Below, one piece after another: positions 23,983-32,250 of a DNA stretch of 64,000 nt. The notes beneath the pieces are model-generated. The model had not been told where the DNA came from. It did not search any database and worked only from the letters and a program-made list of their open reading frames with translations. Both the position numbers and the translations under genes were made by a program. Origin of the DNA: Pseudonocardia cypriaca (GTDB lineage Bacteria; Actinomycetota; Actinomycetes; Mycobacteriales; Pseudonocardiaceae); contig NZ_VFPH01000003.1 in NCBI RefSeq assembly GCF_006717045.1, positions 310,001-374,000 of the forward strand. The letters run 5' to 3'. Each line of letters starts with the position of its first letter. Position 1 is the stretch's first letter.

Positions 23983-25575
23983 TCAGCCCACGAAGCCGCC
24001 ACCCGCGGCCCAGTTCAGCGCCAGCGTCGGGGCGATCCCGAGCAGTAGCGTGACGATCACGCCGAGCGTGATCGCTGCGGTGGTGAACGCGCCCGGCACG
24101 GTGACGGTCGGACCGTCCGCGACCGGCTCGCTGAAGTACATCAGGACGATCACGCGGATGTAGAAGAACGCGGCCACGGCGCTCGCCACCAGCGCGATCA
24201 CCACGAGCGGCGCCATCCCGTCGCCGAGCGCCGCGGCGAACACCGCGAACTTGGCGGTGAAACCGCTCGTGAGCGGGATGCCCGCGAGCGCGAGCAGCAG
24301 GAACGTCATCACCCCTCCGACGACCGGCGAGCGCTTCGCCAGGCCCGCCCACTGCGAGAGGTGGGTGGCCTCACCGTCGGCGTCGCGGACCAGGCTGATC
24401 ACCCCGAACACGGCGATGGTGGTGAAGCCGTAGGCGACCAGGTAGAACAGCGTGCTCGAGACACCTGCGTCCGTGACCGCCATGGCACCGAGCAGCAGGA
24501 AGCCCGCGTGCGCCACGGACGAGTAGGCGACCATGCGCTTGACGTCGGTCTGCGTGAGACCGAGCACCGCACCGATGGCCATCGAGGCGATCGCGACGGC
24601 CCACAGGACGCCGCGCCACTCCCAGCGCATGTCGCCGAACGCGACGTGCAGCACGCGCAGGATCGCGCCGAAGGCGGCGATCTTGGTGCAGGCCGCCATG
24701 AACGCGGTGACCGGTGTGGGAGCGCCCTGGTAGACGTCCGGGGTCCAGGTGTGGAAGGGCCCGACCGAGCCCTTGAACAGCAGCCCGACCACGAGCAGCG
24801 CGAGCCCGCCGAGCAGCAGCGCGTCGGACGCGGCCGAGCCGACGGCGGCCTCTGCGATCTCGCTGAACCGCACCGACCCGGCGTACCCGTAGATCAGCGC
24901 GAGCCCGTAGAGGAAGAACGCCGACGCGAACGCGCCCAGCAGGAAGTACTTGACGGCCGCCTCCTGCGAGAGCAGCCTGCGCCGCCTGGCGAGCCCGCAC
25001 ATCAGGTAGAGCGGCAGCGACAGCACCTCGAGCGCCACGAACATCGTGAGGAGGTCGTTCGCCGCGACGAACGTCATCATCCCGCCGAGCGCGAAGAGCG
25101 TGAACGGGAAGACCTCGGTCTGCATGGTGGGCGCGAGCCCCGGCGTGCCGTAGGAACGGTCGTGCGGCGGCTCGGTGAGCCCGCTCGTGCCGCCGCCGAC
25201 CGACGCCCGTGAGGCCGCCGACGCGAGGATGGCCCCGCCCGGTTCCACCGAGCGGTCGGCGATCAGCAGCACGCCGGCCAGGCCGAGCGCCAGCAGCGCG
25301 CCCCACAGGAACAGCGTGGGCCGGTCGACGGCGAGCGCGTCGGCGATCGTGGTGATGCCGTCGGGGCCGCTGCCGGCGTACAGGCCGAGTGCGAGCCCGG
25401 CACCGCCGAGCGCGACGATCGAGAGCGCCACCTGCGCGGGCCAGCGCTGGTGGCGGGGCAGGAACGCCTCCACGAGCACCGCGACGCATGCCGCGCCGAG
25501 CACGATCAGCAGTGGCGCGATCGCGGCGTAGTCGATGGGGGGCACGCTGAGCGAGCCCTGGGCGAGCGGGGTCAC
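23983..25575 (-). CDS. nuoN: NADH-quinone oxidoreductase subunit N
   Basis: This 530-residue antiporter-like membrane subunit of complex I has about 14 predicted transmembrane helices. The conserved core helix with a proton-path lysine lies in LLFKGSVGPFHTWTPDVYQGAPTPVTAFMA near residue 265, and LTQTDVKRMVAYSSVAHAGFLLLG follows near 345. The GTG start overlaps the nuoM stop by 4 bp. A ~40-residue low-complexity insert (SAASRASVGGGTSGL, near residue 120) sits in an extramembrane loop and is longer than in E. coli NuoN. Last nuo gene of the operon. Confidence 0.96.
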   Translation of the reverse strand: MTPLAQGSLSVPPIDYAAIAPLLIVLGAACVAVLVEAFLPRHQRWPAQVALSIVALGGAGLALGLYAGSGPDGITTIADALAVDRPTLFLWGALLALGLAGVLLIADRSVEPGGAILASAASRASVGGGTSGLTEPPHDRSYGTPGLAPTMQTEVFPFTLFALGGMMTFVAANDLLTMFVALEVLSLPLYLMCGLARRRRLLSQEAAVKYFLLGAFASAFFLYGLALIYGYAGSVRFSEIAEAAVGSAASDALLLGGLALLVVGLLFKGSVGPFHTWTPDVYQGAPTPVTAFMAACTKIAAFGAILRVLHVAFGDMRWEWRGVLWAVAIASMAIGAVLGLTQTDVKRMVAYSSVAHAGFLLLGAMAVTDAGVSSTLFYLVAYGFTTIAVFGVISLVRDADGEATHLSQWAGLAKRSPVVGGVMTFLLLALAGIPLTSGFTAKFAVFAAALGDGMAPLVVIALVASAVAAFFYIRVIVLMYFSEPVADGPTVTVPGAFTTAAITLGVIVTLLLGIAPTLALNWAAGGGFVG

Positions 25576-27176
25576 CGGATTCCTCCCACCGGGTCGGAGA
25601 GGCCCACCTCGTTCATGGTGGCCACCACCGACGGGTTGATGACGTCGAGCACCGGCCCGGGGAAGAAGCCGAGCCCGATGATCAGCACGATCAGCGGCGT
25701 GAGCACGGCGACCTCACGGCCGGACAGGTCCGGGAAGGCGCGCTTCTTCGCCGCGGCCTCGGGCGCGATCATGGTGCCCGGCCCACCTGCCCGCTCGAGA
25801 GCGCCGAGCACGGCGGCGCCGCGCACCGGGCCCTGCATGGTCTGCTGGTAGACCCACAGCACGTACAGCGCCGCGAAGATGATCCCGACGGTGGCCAGGA
25901 TCGTGTAGACCGGCTCCCGCGGGTACGACCCGACCAGCACCAGGAACTCGCTGACGAACGAGTTGGTGCCGGGCAGCGCCAGGGACGCGAGCCCCGCGAG
26001 CAGGAACGTGCCCGCGAGCAGCGGCGCGAGCTTGTGCACGCCGCCGTAGTCGCCGATCAGGCGGGAGCCGCCGCGGGCGATCAGGAAGCCGATCCCGATG
26101 AACAGCATCCCGGTGGTGATCCCGTGGTTGACCATGTAGAGCGTGGCCCCGGCGAGCGACTGGCTGGAGAACGCGAAGATGCCGAGCGCGATGAAGCCGA
26201 AGTGGGCGATCGAGGTGTAGGACACGAACCGCTTCAGGTCGGTCTGCGCCACGGCGAGCAGCGCCGCGTACAGGACCCCGACCACCGCGAGCGTGAGCAC
26301 GAGGGGGGCGAGGCGCTGCGACGCGAGCGGGAACAGCGGCAGGCAGTAGCGCAGGAACCCGAACGTGCCGACCTTGTCCAGCACGCCGACGAGCAGCACG
26401 CCCGCCCCGACCGGGGCCTCCGCACCGGCGTCGGGCAGCCAGGTGTGGAACGGCACGAGCGGCGCCTTGATCGCGAACGCGACGAAGAAGCCGAGGAAGA
26501 GCCAGATCTGCGTGGACTCCGGCAGGGTGGCGGCGATCGACTGGAGCTCCACCCAGGAGAAGGTGGCCTCCCCCAGCGCTTCGCCGCTCACGACGTACAG
26601 CCCGATCACCGATGCCAGCATGATCAGCCCGCCGAGCAGCGAGTACAGGAAGAACTTCACCGCCGCGTACTGCCTGCGCGGTCCGCCGAAGCGCCCGATG
26701 AGGAAGTACATCGGGATCAGCATGGCCTCGAAGAACACGTAGAACAGGAACACGTCGGTGGCGGCGAACACCCCGACGAGCATCCCCTGGGTGGCCAGCA
26801 GCAGCGCGAAGAACCCGGACTCGGTGCGCCCCTCGGGGATCTCCTGGTTCCAGGAGAAGCCCATGACGATCGGCATGAGCACGGCGATCAGCGCGAGCAT
26901 CACCAGCGCGATGCCGTCGACACCGAGGGCGAAGCTCGTGCCGAACGCCGGGATCCAGGGCACCGAGAGCTCGAGCTGGAACCGCGAGAGGTGGTCGACG
27001 GCCGTCGGCGAGTACGCGAGCCAGGTGATCACGGTGAGCACCAGCGAGGCCAGCGCGAAGCCCATCGCGGTGACCTTGGCGCCGCGCGGGTTGCCCGTCA
27101 TCGGCGCCACGACCAGCGCGCCGACGAGCGGCAGCACCAGCAGGATCAGGAGAAGCACGCTTCCTCCGTCGTTCAT
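25572..27176 (-). CDS. nuoM: NADH-quinone oxidoreductase subunit M
   Basis: This 534-residue proton-pumping antiporter-like subunit starts at ATG 27176 (MNDGGSVLLLILLVLPLVG). It shows the typical lysine-bearing helix and PLVPFHTWLPDAGAEAPVGAGVLLVGVLDKVG near residue 245, and AQTDLKRFVSYTSIAHFGFIALG near 315. The usual functional Glu lies in the VFFEAMLIPMYFLIG segment. It overlaps nuoL and nuoN by 4 bp each. The in-frame extension to 27497 lies over nuoL and is not coding. Confidence 0.96.
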   Translation of the reverse strand: MNDGGSVLLLILLVLPLVGALVVAPMTGNPRGAKVTAMGFALASLVLTVITWLAYSPTAVDHLSRFQLELSVPWIPAFGTSFALGVDGIALVMLALIAVLMPIVMGFSWNQEIPEGRTESGFFALLLATQGMLVGVFAATDVFLFYVFFEAMLIPMYFLIGRFGGPRRQYAAVKFFLYSLLGGLIMLASVIGLYVVSGEALGEATFSWVELQSIAATLPESTQIWLFLGFFVAFAIKAPLVPFHTWLPDAGAEAPVGAGVLLVGVLDKVGTFGFLRYCLPLFPLASQRLAPLVLTLAVVGVLYAALLAVAQTDLKRFVSYTSIAHFGFIALGIFAFSSQSLAGATLYMVNHGITTGMLFIGIGFLIARGGSRLIGDYGGVHKLAPLLAGTFLLAGLASLALPGTNSFVSEFLVLVGSYPREPVYTILATVGIIFAALYVLWVYQQTMQGPVRGAAVLGALERAGGPGTMIAPEAAAKKRAFPDLSGREVAVLTPLIVLIIGLGFFPGPVLDVINPSVVATMNEVGLSDPVGGIR

Positions 27177-29176
27177 GCGAACCGCACCGCCAACAGCGCC
27201 GCGACGACGAGCACCCCGCCGCCGAGCATGGAGAGCGCGTAGGAGCGGACGAAGCCGGTCTGCAGCCTGCGCAGCCGGCCAGAGCTGCCCCCGAGCAGGG
27301 CGGCGGTGCCGTTGACCACGCCGTCGACGCCGCGGTTGTCCAGGTAGACCAGCGCCCGTGCGAGCCAGGTGCCCGGCCGCGCGATGAGCGCCTCGTTGAT
27401 CGCGTTGGCGTACAGGTCCTTCCGGGCGGCGCGTACGGGTAGCGACACCGGCTCGGGACGCTCCACCGGGGTGCGCCTGCGGCCGACGGTGAGCCACGCG
27501 ATCAGCACGCCGAGCGCCGAGAACCCGACCACCAGGAACGGCACGTAGTCGTGCGCGAGCACGCCGTCGTGCGGCTCCTCCAGCTCACCCAGCGACGGGG
27601 CGAGCCAGTCGACCAGGACGTGGTTGTAGTTGAGCAGGAAGCCCGCACCGACCGAGCCGAACGCCAGCACGATCATCGGGAGCGTCATGACGGCGGGCGA
27701 CTCGTGCGGGTGGTAGTCGTGGCCGTCGGCGCTCTTCAGCTTCTCCCAGCGCTTCTCGCCGAAGAACGTCATGAACATCAGCCGCGTCATGTAGAACGCG
27801 GTGAGCCCGGCCGCGAGCGTGGCCGCGCCGCCGAACACCCAGCCCTGCCAGCCGGGCTGGCCGAAGGCGGCACCGATGATCTCGTCCTTCGAGAAGTACC
27901 CGGACAGGAACGGGAAGCCGATCAGCGCGAGGTAGCCGAGCCCGAACGTCACGAACGTGATCGGCATGAAGCGGTACAGCCCGCCGTAGCGGCGCATGTC
28001 GACGTCGTCGTGCATGGCGTGCATCACCGAGCCGGCGCCGAGGAAGAGCCCCGCCTTGAAGAAGCCGTGGGTGAGCAGGTGGAAGATGCCCAGCGCGTAG
28101 CCGGCCGGGCCGAGCCCGACGGCGAGGATCATGTAGCCGATCTGGCTCACCGTGGAGTAGGCGAGCACCTTCTTGATGTCGTCGTAGGCGCAGCCGATGA
28201 TCGCCCCGATCAGCAGGGTGACCACACCGACCAGCGCGACGACGAGCCGCCCGGTCTCGGTGAGGTCGTAGATCGGGTGCGTCCGCGCGATGAGGTAGAC
28301 GCCCGCGGTGACCATCGTGGCCGCGTGGATCAGGGCCGAGACCGGCGTGGGGCCCTCCATCGCGTCCGGGAGCCACGCCTGCAGCGGGAACTGGCCGGAC
28401 TTGCCGCACGCGCCGAGCAGCAGCAGCACCGTGATCGCGACGATCGTGCCGGCGTTCAGCTCACCGATCCGCTCGAAGACCTCCGAGTACTGCAGCGTGC
28501 CCAGGTTCGCCCAGAGCAGGAAGATCGCGATCGCGAGCCCGACGTCACCGACGCGGTTCATCAGGAACGCCTTCTTCGCCGCGGTGGCCGCGGACGGGCG
28601 GTCCTGGTAGAAGCCGATCAGCAGGTAGGACGCCAGGCCGACGCCCTCCCAGCCGAGGTAGAGCATCACGAAGTTGTTGCCGAGCACCAGCAGCAGCATC
28701 GCCGCGACGAACAGGTTCAGCTGCGCGAAGAACCGCCTGCGCGCCGACGGGTCGCTGTCCTCGCCGCCGTCGTGGTGCGGAGCCATGTAGCCGACCGAGT
28801 AGAGGTGGATCAAGCCACCGACCCCGGTGATGAGCAGCACGAACGTAAGCGAGAGCGGGTCGAGGCGCAGCCCGAAGTCGACGGACAGGTCGCCGACGGC
28901 GATCCACTCGAAGAGCGAGAGCTCCCGGGTGCGCTCCTCGGGCGCGAGGCCAGCGGTCTCCAGGAAGATCAGGAGGCCGATCACGAACGACGCGACCACG
29001 GTGAGCACGCCCAGCCAGTGGCCCCACGCGTCCGCGCGCCTGCCGAGGACGAACAGCACGAGCGCCCCCGCCGCGGGCAGCGCGAACAGCAGCCAGGCGA
29101 GCGAGGCCGTGCCGGCGGCGGCGCCGACGTGCGGCAGCTCGGCGGCGAGGACGCCGATGACCGATGTCGGAGTCAC
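27173..29176 (-). CDS. nuoL: NADH-quinone oxidoreductase subunit L
   Basis: This 667-residue subunit is the distal pump of complex I. The characteristic MLYLGWEGVGLASYLLIGFY segment holds the key Glu near 175, and SGQFPLQAWLPDAMEGPTPVSALIHAATMVTAGVYLIAR follows near 260. A long C-terminal lateral amphipathic helix region and a final helix (SMLGGGVLVVAALLAVRF) close the protein. The start is GTG 29176. It overlaps nuoM by 4 bp and is separated from nuoK by about 100 bp, the only sizeable gap inside the operon. Confidence 0.96.
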   Translation of the reverse strand: MTPTSVIGVLAAELPHVGAAAGTASLAWLLFALPAAGALVLFVLGRRADAWGHWLGVLTVVASFVIGLLIFLETAGLAPEERTRELSLFEWIAVGDLSVDFGLRLDPLSLTFVLLITGVGGLIHLYSVGYMAPHHDGGEDSDPSARRRFFAQLNLFVAAMLLLVLGNNFVMLYLGWEGVGLASYLLIGFYQDRPSAATAAKKAFLMNRVGDVGLAIAIFLLWANLGTLQYSEVFERIGELNAGTIVAITVLLLLGACGKSGQFPLQAWLPDAMEGPTPVSALIHAATMVTAGVYLIARTHPIYDLTETGRLVVALVGVVTLLIGAIIGCAYDDIKKVLAYSTVSQIGYMILAVGLGPAGYALGIFHLLTHGFFKAGLFLGAGSVMHAMHDDVDMRRYGGLYRFMPITFVTFGLGYLALIGFPFLSGYFSKDEIIGAAFGQPGWQGWVFGGAATLAAGLTAFYMTRLMFMTFFGEKRWEKLKSADGHDYHPHESPAVMTLPMIVLAFGSVGAGFLLNYNHVLVDWLAPSLGELEEPHDGVLAHDYVPFLVVGFSALGVLIAWLTVGRRRTPVERPEPVSLPVRAARKDLYANAINEALIARPGTWLARALVYLDNRGVDGVVNGTAALLGGSSGRLRRLQTGFVRSYALSMLGGGVLVVAALLAVRFA

Positions 29177-29279
29177 CGGTTCACCTCGGACCGCCTGCGG
29201 TGGCGTGGGCTGAGCACGGGGAGCACTCCTTGTGCTGGGGGACGGAAGGGCCGACGGAGGAGGCCCGGGGCGGGTAGGG

Positions 29280-29579
29280 CTAGTACTTGAGCAGGTTCGC
29301 GTCGTCGACCGACGCGGTCCGGCGGGTGCGGAAGATCGACATGATGATCGCGAGGCCGACGACGACCTCGGCCGCGGCCACCACCATCACGAAGAACGCC
29401 ATGACCTGGCCGTCCAGCTCGCCGTGGATGCGGGCGAACGTGACGAGCGAGAGGTTGACGGCGTTCAGCATCAGCTCGATGCACATGAACACGACGATCG
29501 CGTTGCGCCGCACCAGCACGCCCACCGCGCCGATCGAGAACAGCAGCGCGGAGAGCAGCAGGTAGTACGTGGGGGTCAC
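29280..29579 (-). CDS. nuoK: NADH-quinone oxidoreductase subunit K
   Basis: This 99-residue subunit has the expected three transmembrane helices. The conserved acidic residues of the second and third helices are in MCIELMLNAVNLSLV at about residue 33 and VVAAAEVVVGLAIIMSIFR near 70. GTG 29579 overlaps the nuoJ stop by 4 bp. The length is exactly typical. Confidence 0.97.
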   Translation of the reverse strand: MTPTYYLLLSALLFSIGAVGVLVRRNAIVVFMCIELMLNAVNLSLVTFARIHGELDGQVMAFFVMVVAAAEVVVGLAIIMSIFRTRRTASVDDANLLKY

Positions 29580-30409
29580 CTGGACTCCTCAGCGGTGTCG
29601 TCGTGCCGCCCACCGGTGAGGGCGCGTGCGTCGGTGCCGGGCTCGTCCTCGACCTCGCGCACGGGGGTGGCGTCGATGACCGCCGAGATCGACTCCGGCG
29701 CGATCGAGCCGTCGGGCAGCACGGCCGGGACGGCCACGGAGTTGCCGGTGGCGTAGACGCCGGGGCCGGGCAACGGGGAGATCCGGTCGTGCTCGCCGCG
29801 CAGCCGCGCCTCGACGGTGGCGCGCTGGCCGCGCTTCACGTGGCTACGGCCCTGCGCGTACCCGAGCACCATCGCACCGAGCGCCGCCGTGATGAGCAGC
29901 GCCGAGGTGAGCTCGAAGGCGAACAGGTAGTCGGTGAAGATCATCGCGCCGAGCCCGGTGACGTTGCCGGAGTAGCCCGGCCCGTCCGCGGCTAGTCCTC
30001 TCGGGGTGACGGCGGTGAGCGAGCGCCCGACGGCGGCCACCAGCAGCACCGCCAGGCCGACGCCCAGTGCGAGCGCCGCGAGCCGCTGACCGCGCAGCAC
30101 CTCGACGACCGAGTCCGAGCTGTCCCGTCCGACCAGCATCAGGACGAACAGGAACAGCATCATCACGGCGCCGGTGTAGACGATGATCTGCACGAAGCCC
30201 AGGAACGGCGCCTGCTGCACGATGTAGAGGATCGCCAGGCTGAACATCGTGCCGATCAGCCCGAGGGCGGAGTGCACGGCGTTGCGGGCGAACACCATGC
30301 CGAGCGCGCCGAGCAGGGCGAGCGGGCCGAGGATCCAGAAGACGACCGCCTCACCCGTGCTGACGGTCCCCGGGTCCGGCGCTGCCTGCGCGAGGAGATC
30401 GAGAGTCAC
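29576..30409 (-). CDS. nuoJ: NADH-quinone oxidoreductase subunit J
   Basis: This 277-residue membrane subunit has five predicted helices in residues 20-180, including FLGFVQIIVYTGAVMMLFLFVLMLVG with its pi-bulge-type glycine pattern. A long hydrophilic C-terminal tail runs from about 185, as in other actinobacteria; E. coli NuoJ lacks it. GTG 30409 overlaps the nuoI stop by 4 bp (GTGA). Upstream in-frame sequence to 30646 lies over nuoI. Confidence 0.95.
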   Translation of the reverse strand: MTLDLLAQAAPDPGTVSTGEAVVFWILGPLALLGALGMVFARNAVHSALGLIGTMFSLAILYIVQQAPFLGFVQIIVYTGAVMMLFLFVLMLVGRDSSDSVVEVLRGQRLAALALGVGLAVLLVAAVGRSLTAVTPRGLAADGPGYSGNVTGLGAMIFTDYLFAFELTSALLITAALGAMVLGYAQGRSHVKRGQRATVEARLRGEHDRISPLPGPGVYATGNSVAVPAVLPDGSIAPESISAVIDATPVREVEDEPGTDARALTGGRHDDTAEESR

Positions 30410-30948
30410 TTGACCTGCTCCCCCACCGGGTCGTTGTCGGCTCCCTTGCGCGCCAGGACCGGGCCCTGCACGTAGTAGGCCTGCTCGTCGTCGCCGAGGC
30501 GCATGGGGTGCGGCGGCTGCTCCATGCCGGGCAGCAGCGGCGCGAGCAGCTGCTCCTTGGTGTAGATCAGGTCCTGCCGGTTGTCGTCGGCCAGCTCGTA
30601 GAAGTTGGTCATCGTGAGCGACCGGGTGGGGCAGGCCTCGATGCACAGGCCGCAGCCGATGCAGCGCAGGTAGTTGATCTGGTAGATCGCGCCGTAGCGC
30701 TCACCCGGCGAGTACCGCGCTTCCTCGGTGTTGTCGCCGCCCTCGACGTAGATCGCGTCGGCGGGACAGGCCCATGCGCACAGCTCGCAGCCCACGCACT
30801 TCTCCAGCCCGTCCGGATGCCGGTTGAGCTGGTGCCGGCCGTGGTAGCGCGGCGCGGCGGGCGGGAAGTCCTCCGGGTACTCCTCGGTGACGACCTTCTT
30901 GAACATCGTCCCGAAGGTGACCCCGAAGCCCTTGAAGAACTCGAACAT
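30406..30948 (-). CDS. nuoI: NADH-quinone oxidoreductase subunit I
   Basis: This 180-residue subunit carries the two 4Fe-4S clusters N6a and N6b. Binding motifs are CVGCELCAWACP near residue 57 and CIGCGLCIEACP near 100, each followed by the long-distance partner cysteine-proline. The N-terminal amphipathic segment (FFKGFGVTFGTMFKK) anchors it to the membrane arm. ATG 30948 directly abuts the nuoH stop. Confidence 0.97.
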   Translation of the reverse strand: MFEFFKGFGVTFGTMFKKVVTEEYPEDFPPAAPRYHGRHQLNRHPDGLEKCVGCELCAWACPADAIYVEGGDNTEEARYSPGERYGAIYQINYLRCIGCGLCIEACPTRSLTMTNFYELADDNRQDLIYTKEQLLAPLLPGMEQPPHPMRLGDDEQAYYVQGPVLARKGADNDPVGEQVK

Positions 30949-32250
30949 CTACTCGGTCTCCTTCCCGCTGAGAGCGGGCGTGGGCTCGGCGGCCGCAGTG
31001 GTCTCCACCCGCCGAGGGCGCAGCTTGTGCCGGGGCGGGCTCGGGACCACCAGGTCCAGCGGCGGCACCGGGTAGTCCGAGGCGGGCTCCACCATCGCCG
31101 GACCCTCCACCTTGCGGTCCGGCACCAGGAACGCCACCAGCAGCACCACCGCCAGCGCGATGCCCAGCCCGATCAGCAGCGCCGACACCTGGCCGCCACT
31201 GGTCCGCCACGTGCGGATCGCGAAGATCGCCAGGATCCACAGCAGGCTGCCCGGCACCAGCACCTTCCAGCCCAGGCGCATGAACTGGTCGTAGCGCAGC
31301 CGCGGCAGCGTGCCCCGCAACCAGATGAACACGAACAGGAACACGAACGTCTTGATCAGGAACGCGAGGAACTGCAACCAGCCGCTGGAGTTGAGGAACG
31401 ACAGCGGCCACGGCCACATCCCACCGCCCAGGAACAGGGTGGTGGCCATCGCCGACACCGTCACCATGTTCACGTACTCGGCGAGGAAGAACAGCGCGAA
31501 CTTCAGCGACGAGTACTCGGTGTGGAACCCACCGACCAGCTCCGACTCCGCCTCCGGCAGGTCGAACGGGGCCCGGTTGGTCTCCCCCACCATCGAGATC
31601 ACGAACACCACGAAACTCGGCGCCAGCAGCAGCAGGTACCAGCCGGAGGCCTGCGAGGCCACGATGTCCGCCGTTGACAGCGACCCGGCGTAGAGGATCA
31701 CGCCGACGATCGACAACCCCAGCGCGATCTCGTAGGAGATCACCTGCGCCGCGCTGCGCAGCGCTGCCAGCAGCGGGTAGGGCGAACCGGAGGCCCAGCC
31801 GCCCAGCACGATCCCGTACACCCCGATGGAGGAGCAGGCCAGCACCACCAGCACCCCGACCGGCAGGTCCACCAGCTGCAGCACCGTCGGCTCGCCGAAG
31901 ATCGACACCTCGCCGCCGAACGGGAGCACCGAGAACGCCACGAACGCCGGGATCGTCGAGATGACCGGGGCGATGAAGAACACCCGCTTGTCGGCCATCA
32001 ACGGCATGATGTCTTCCTTGAAGGCGAGCTTGAGCCCGTCAGCCAAGGACTGCAGCCAGCCGCCCGGACCCACCCGGTTCGGGCCGGGACGCTGCTGCAT
32101 CCGGCCCACCACCTTGCGCTCCAGGTTGATCATGAAGAGCGTCAGCACCACGCCGATCGCGAAGAGCGCCACGACCTTCAGCAGGATCAGCCACAGCGGG
32201 TCGTCCGCCAGCAGCTGCTGCGTGCGAGTCATTCCCTGCGCGAGGTTCAC
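30949..32250 (-). CDS. nuoH: NADH-quinone oxidoreductase subunit H
   Basis: This 433-residue membrane subunit forms the quinone entry chamber with NuoB and NuoD. It has eight to nine helices. The conserved loop VVGRMQQRPGPNRVGPGGWLQ is near residue 48, and MVGETNRAPFDLPEAESELVGGFHTEYS near 225 carries the charged loop seen in all NuoH. The C-terminal ~70 residues are hydrophilic and actinobacteria-like. GTG 32250 overlaps the nuoG stop by 4 bp. Confidence 0.97.
   Translation of the reverse strand: MNLAQGMTRTQQLLADDPLWLILLKVVALFAIGVVLTLFMINLERKVVGRMQQRPGPNRVGPGGWLQSLADGLKLAFKEDIMPLMADKRVFFIAPVISTIPAFVAFSVLPFGGEVSIFGEPTVLQLVDLPVGVLVVLACSSIGVYGIVLGGWASGSPYPLLAALRSAAQVISYEIALGLSIVGVILYAGSLSTADIVASQASGWYLLLLAPSFVVFVISMVGETNRAPFDLPEAESELVGGFHTEYSSLKFALFFLAEYVNMVTVSAMATTLFLGGGMWPWPLSFLNSSGWLQFLAFLIKTFVFLFVFIWLRGTLPRLRYDQFMRLGWKVLVPGSLLWILAIFAIRTWRTSGGQVSALLIGLGIALAVVLLVAFLVPDRKVEGPAMVEPASDYPVPPLDLVVPSPPRHKLRPRRVETTAAAEPTPALSGKETE

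Noticed and set aside
29576..30646. longer NuoJ starting at 30646
   Set aside because: The extra 79 residues are shadow of nuoI; GTG 30409 gives a 4-bp overlap and the normal N-terminus.
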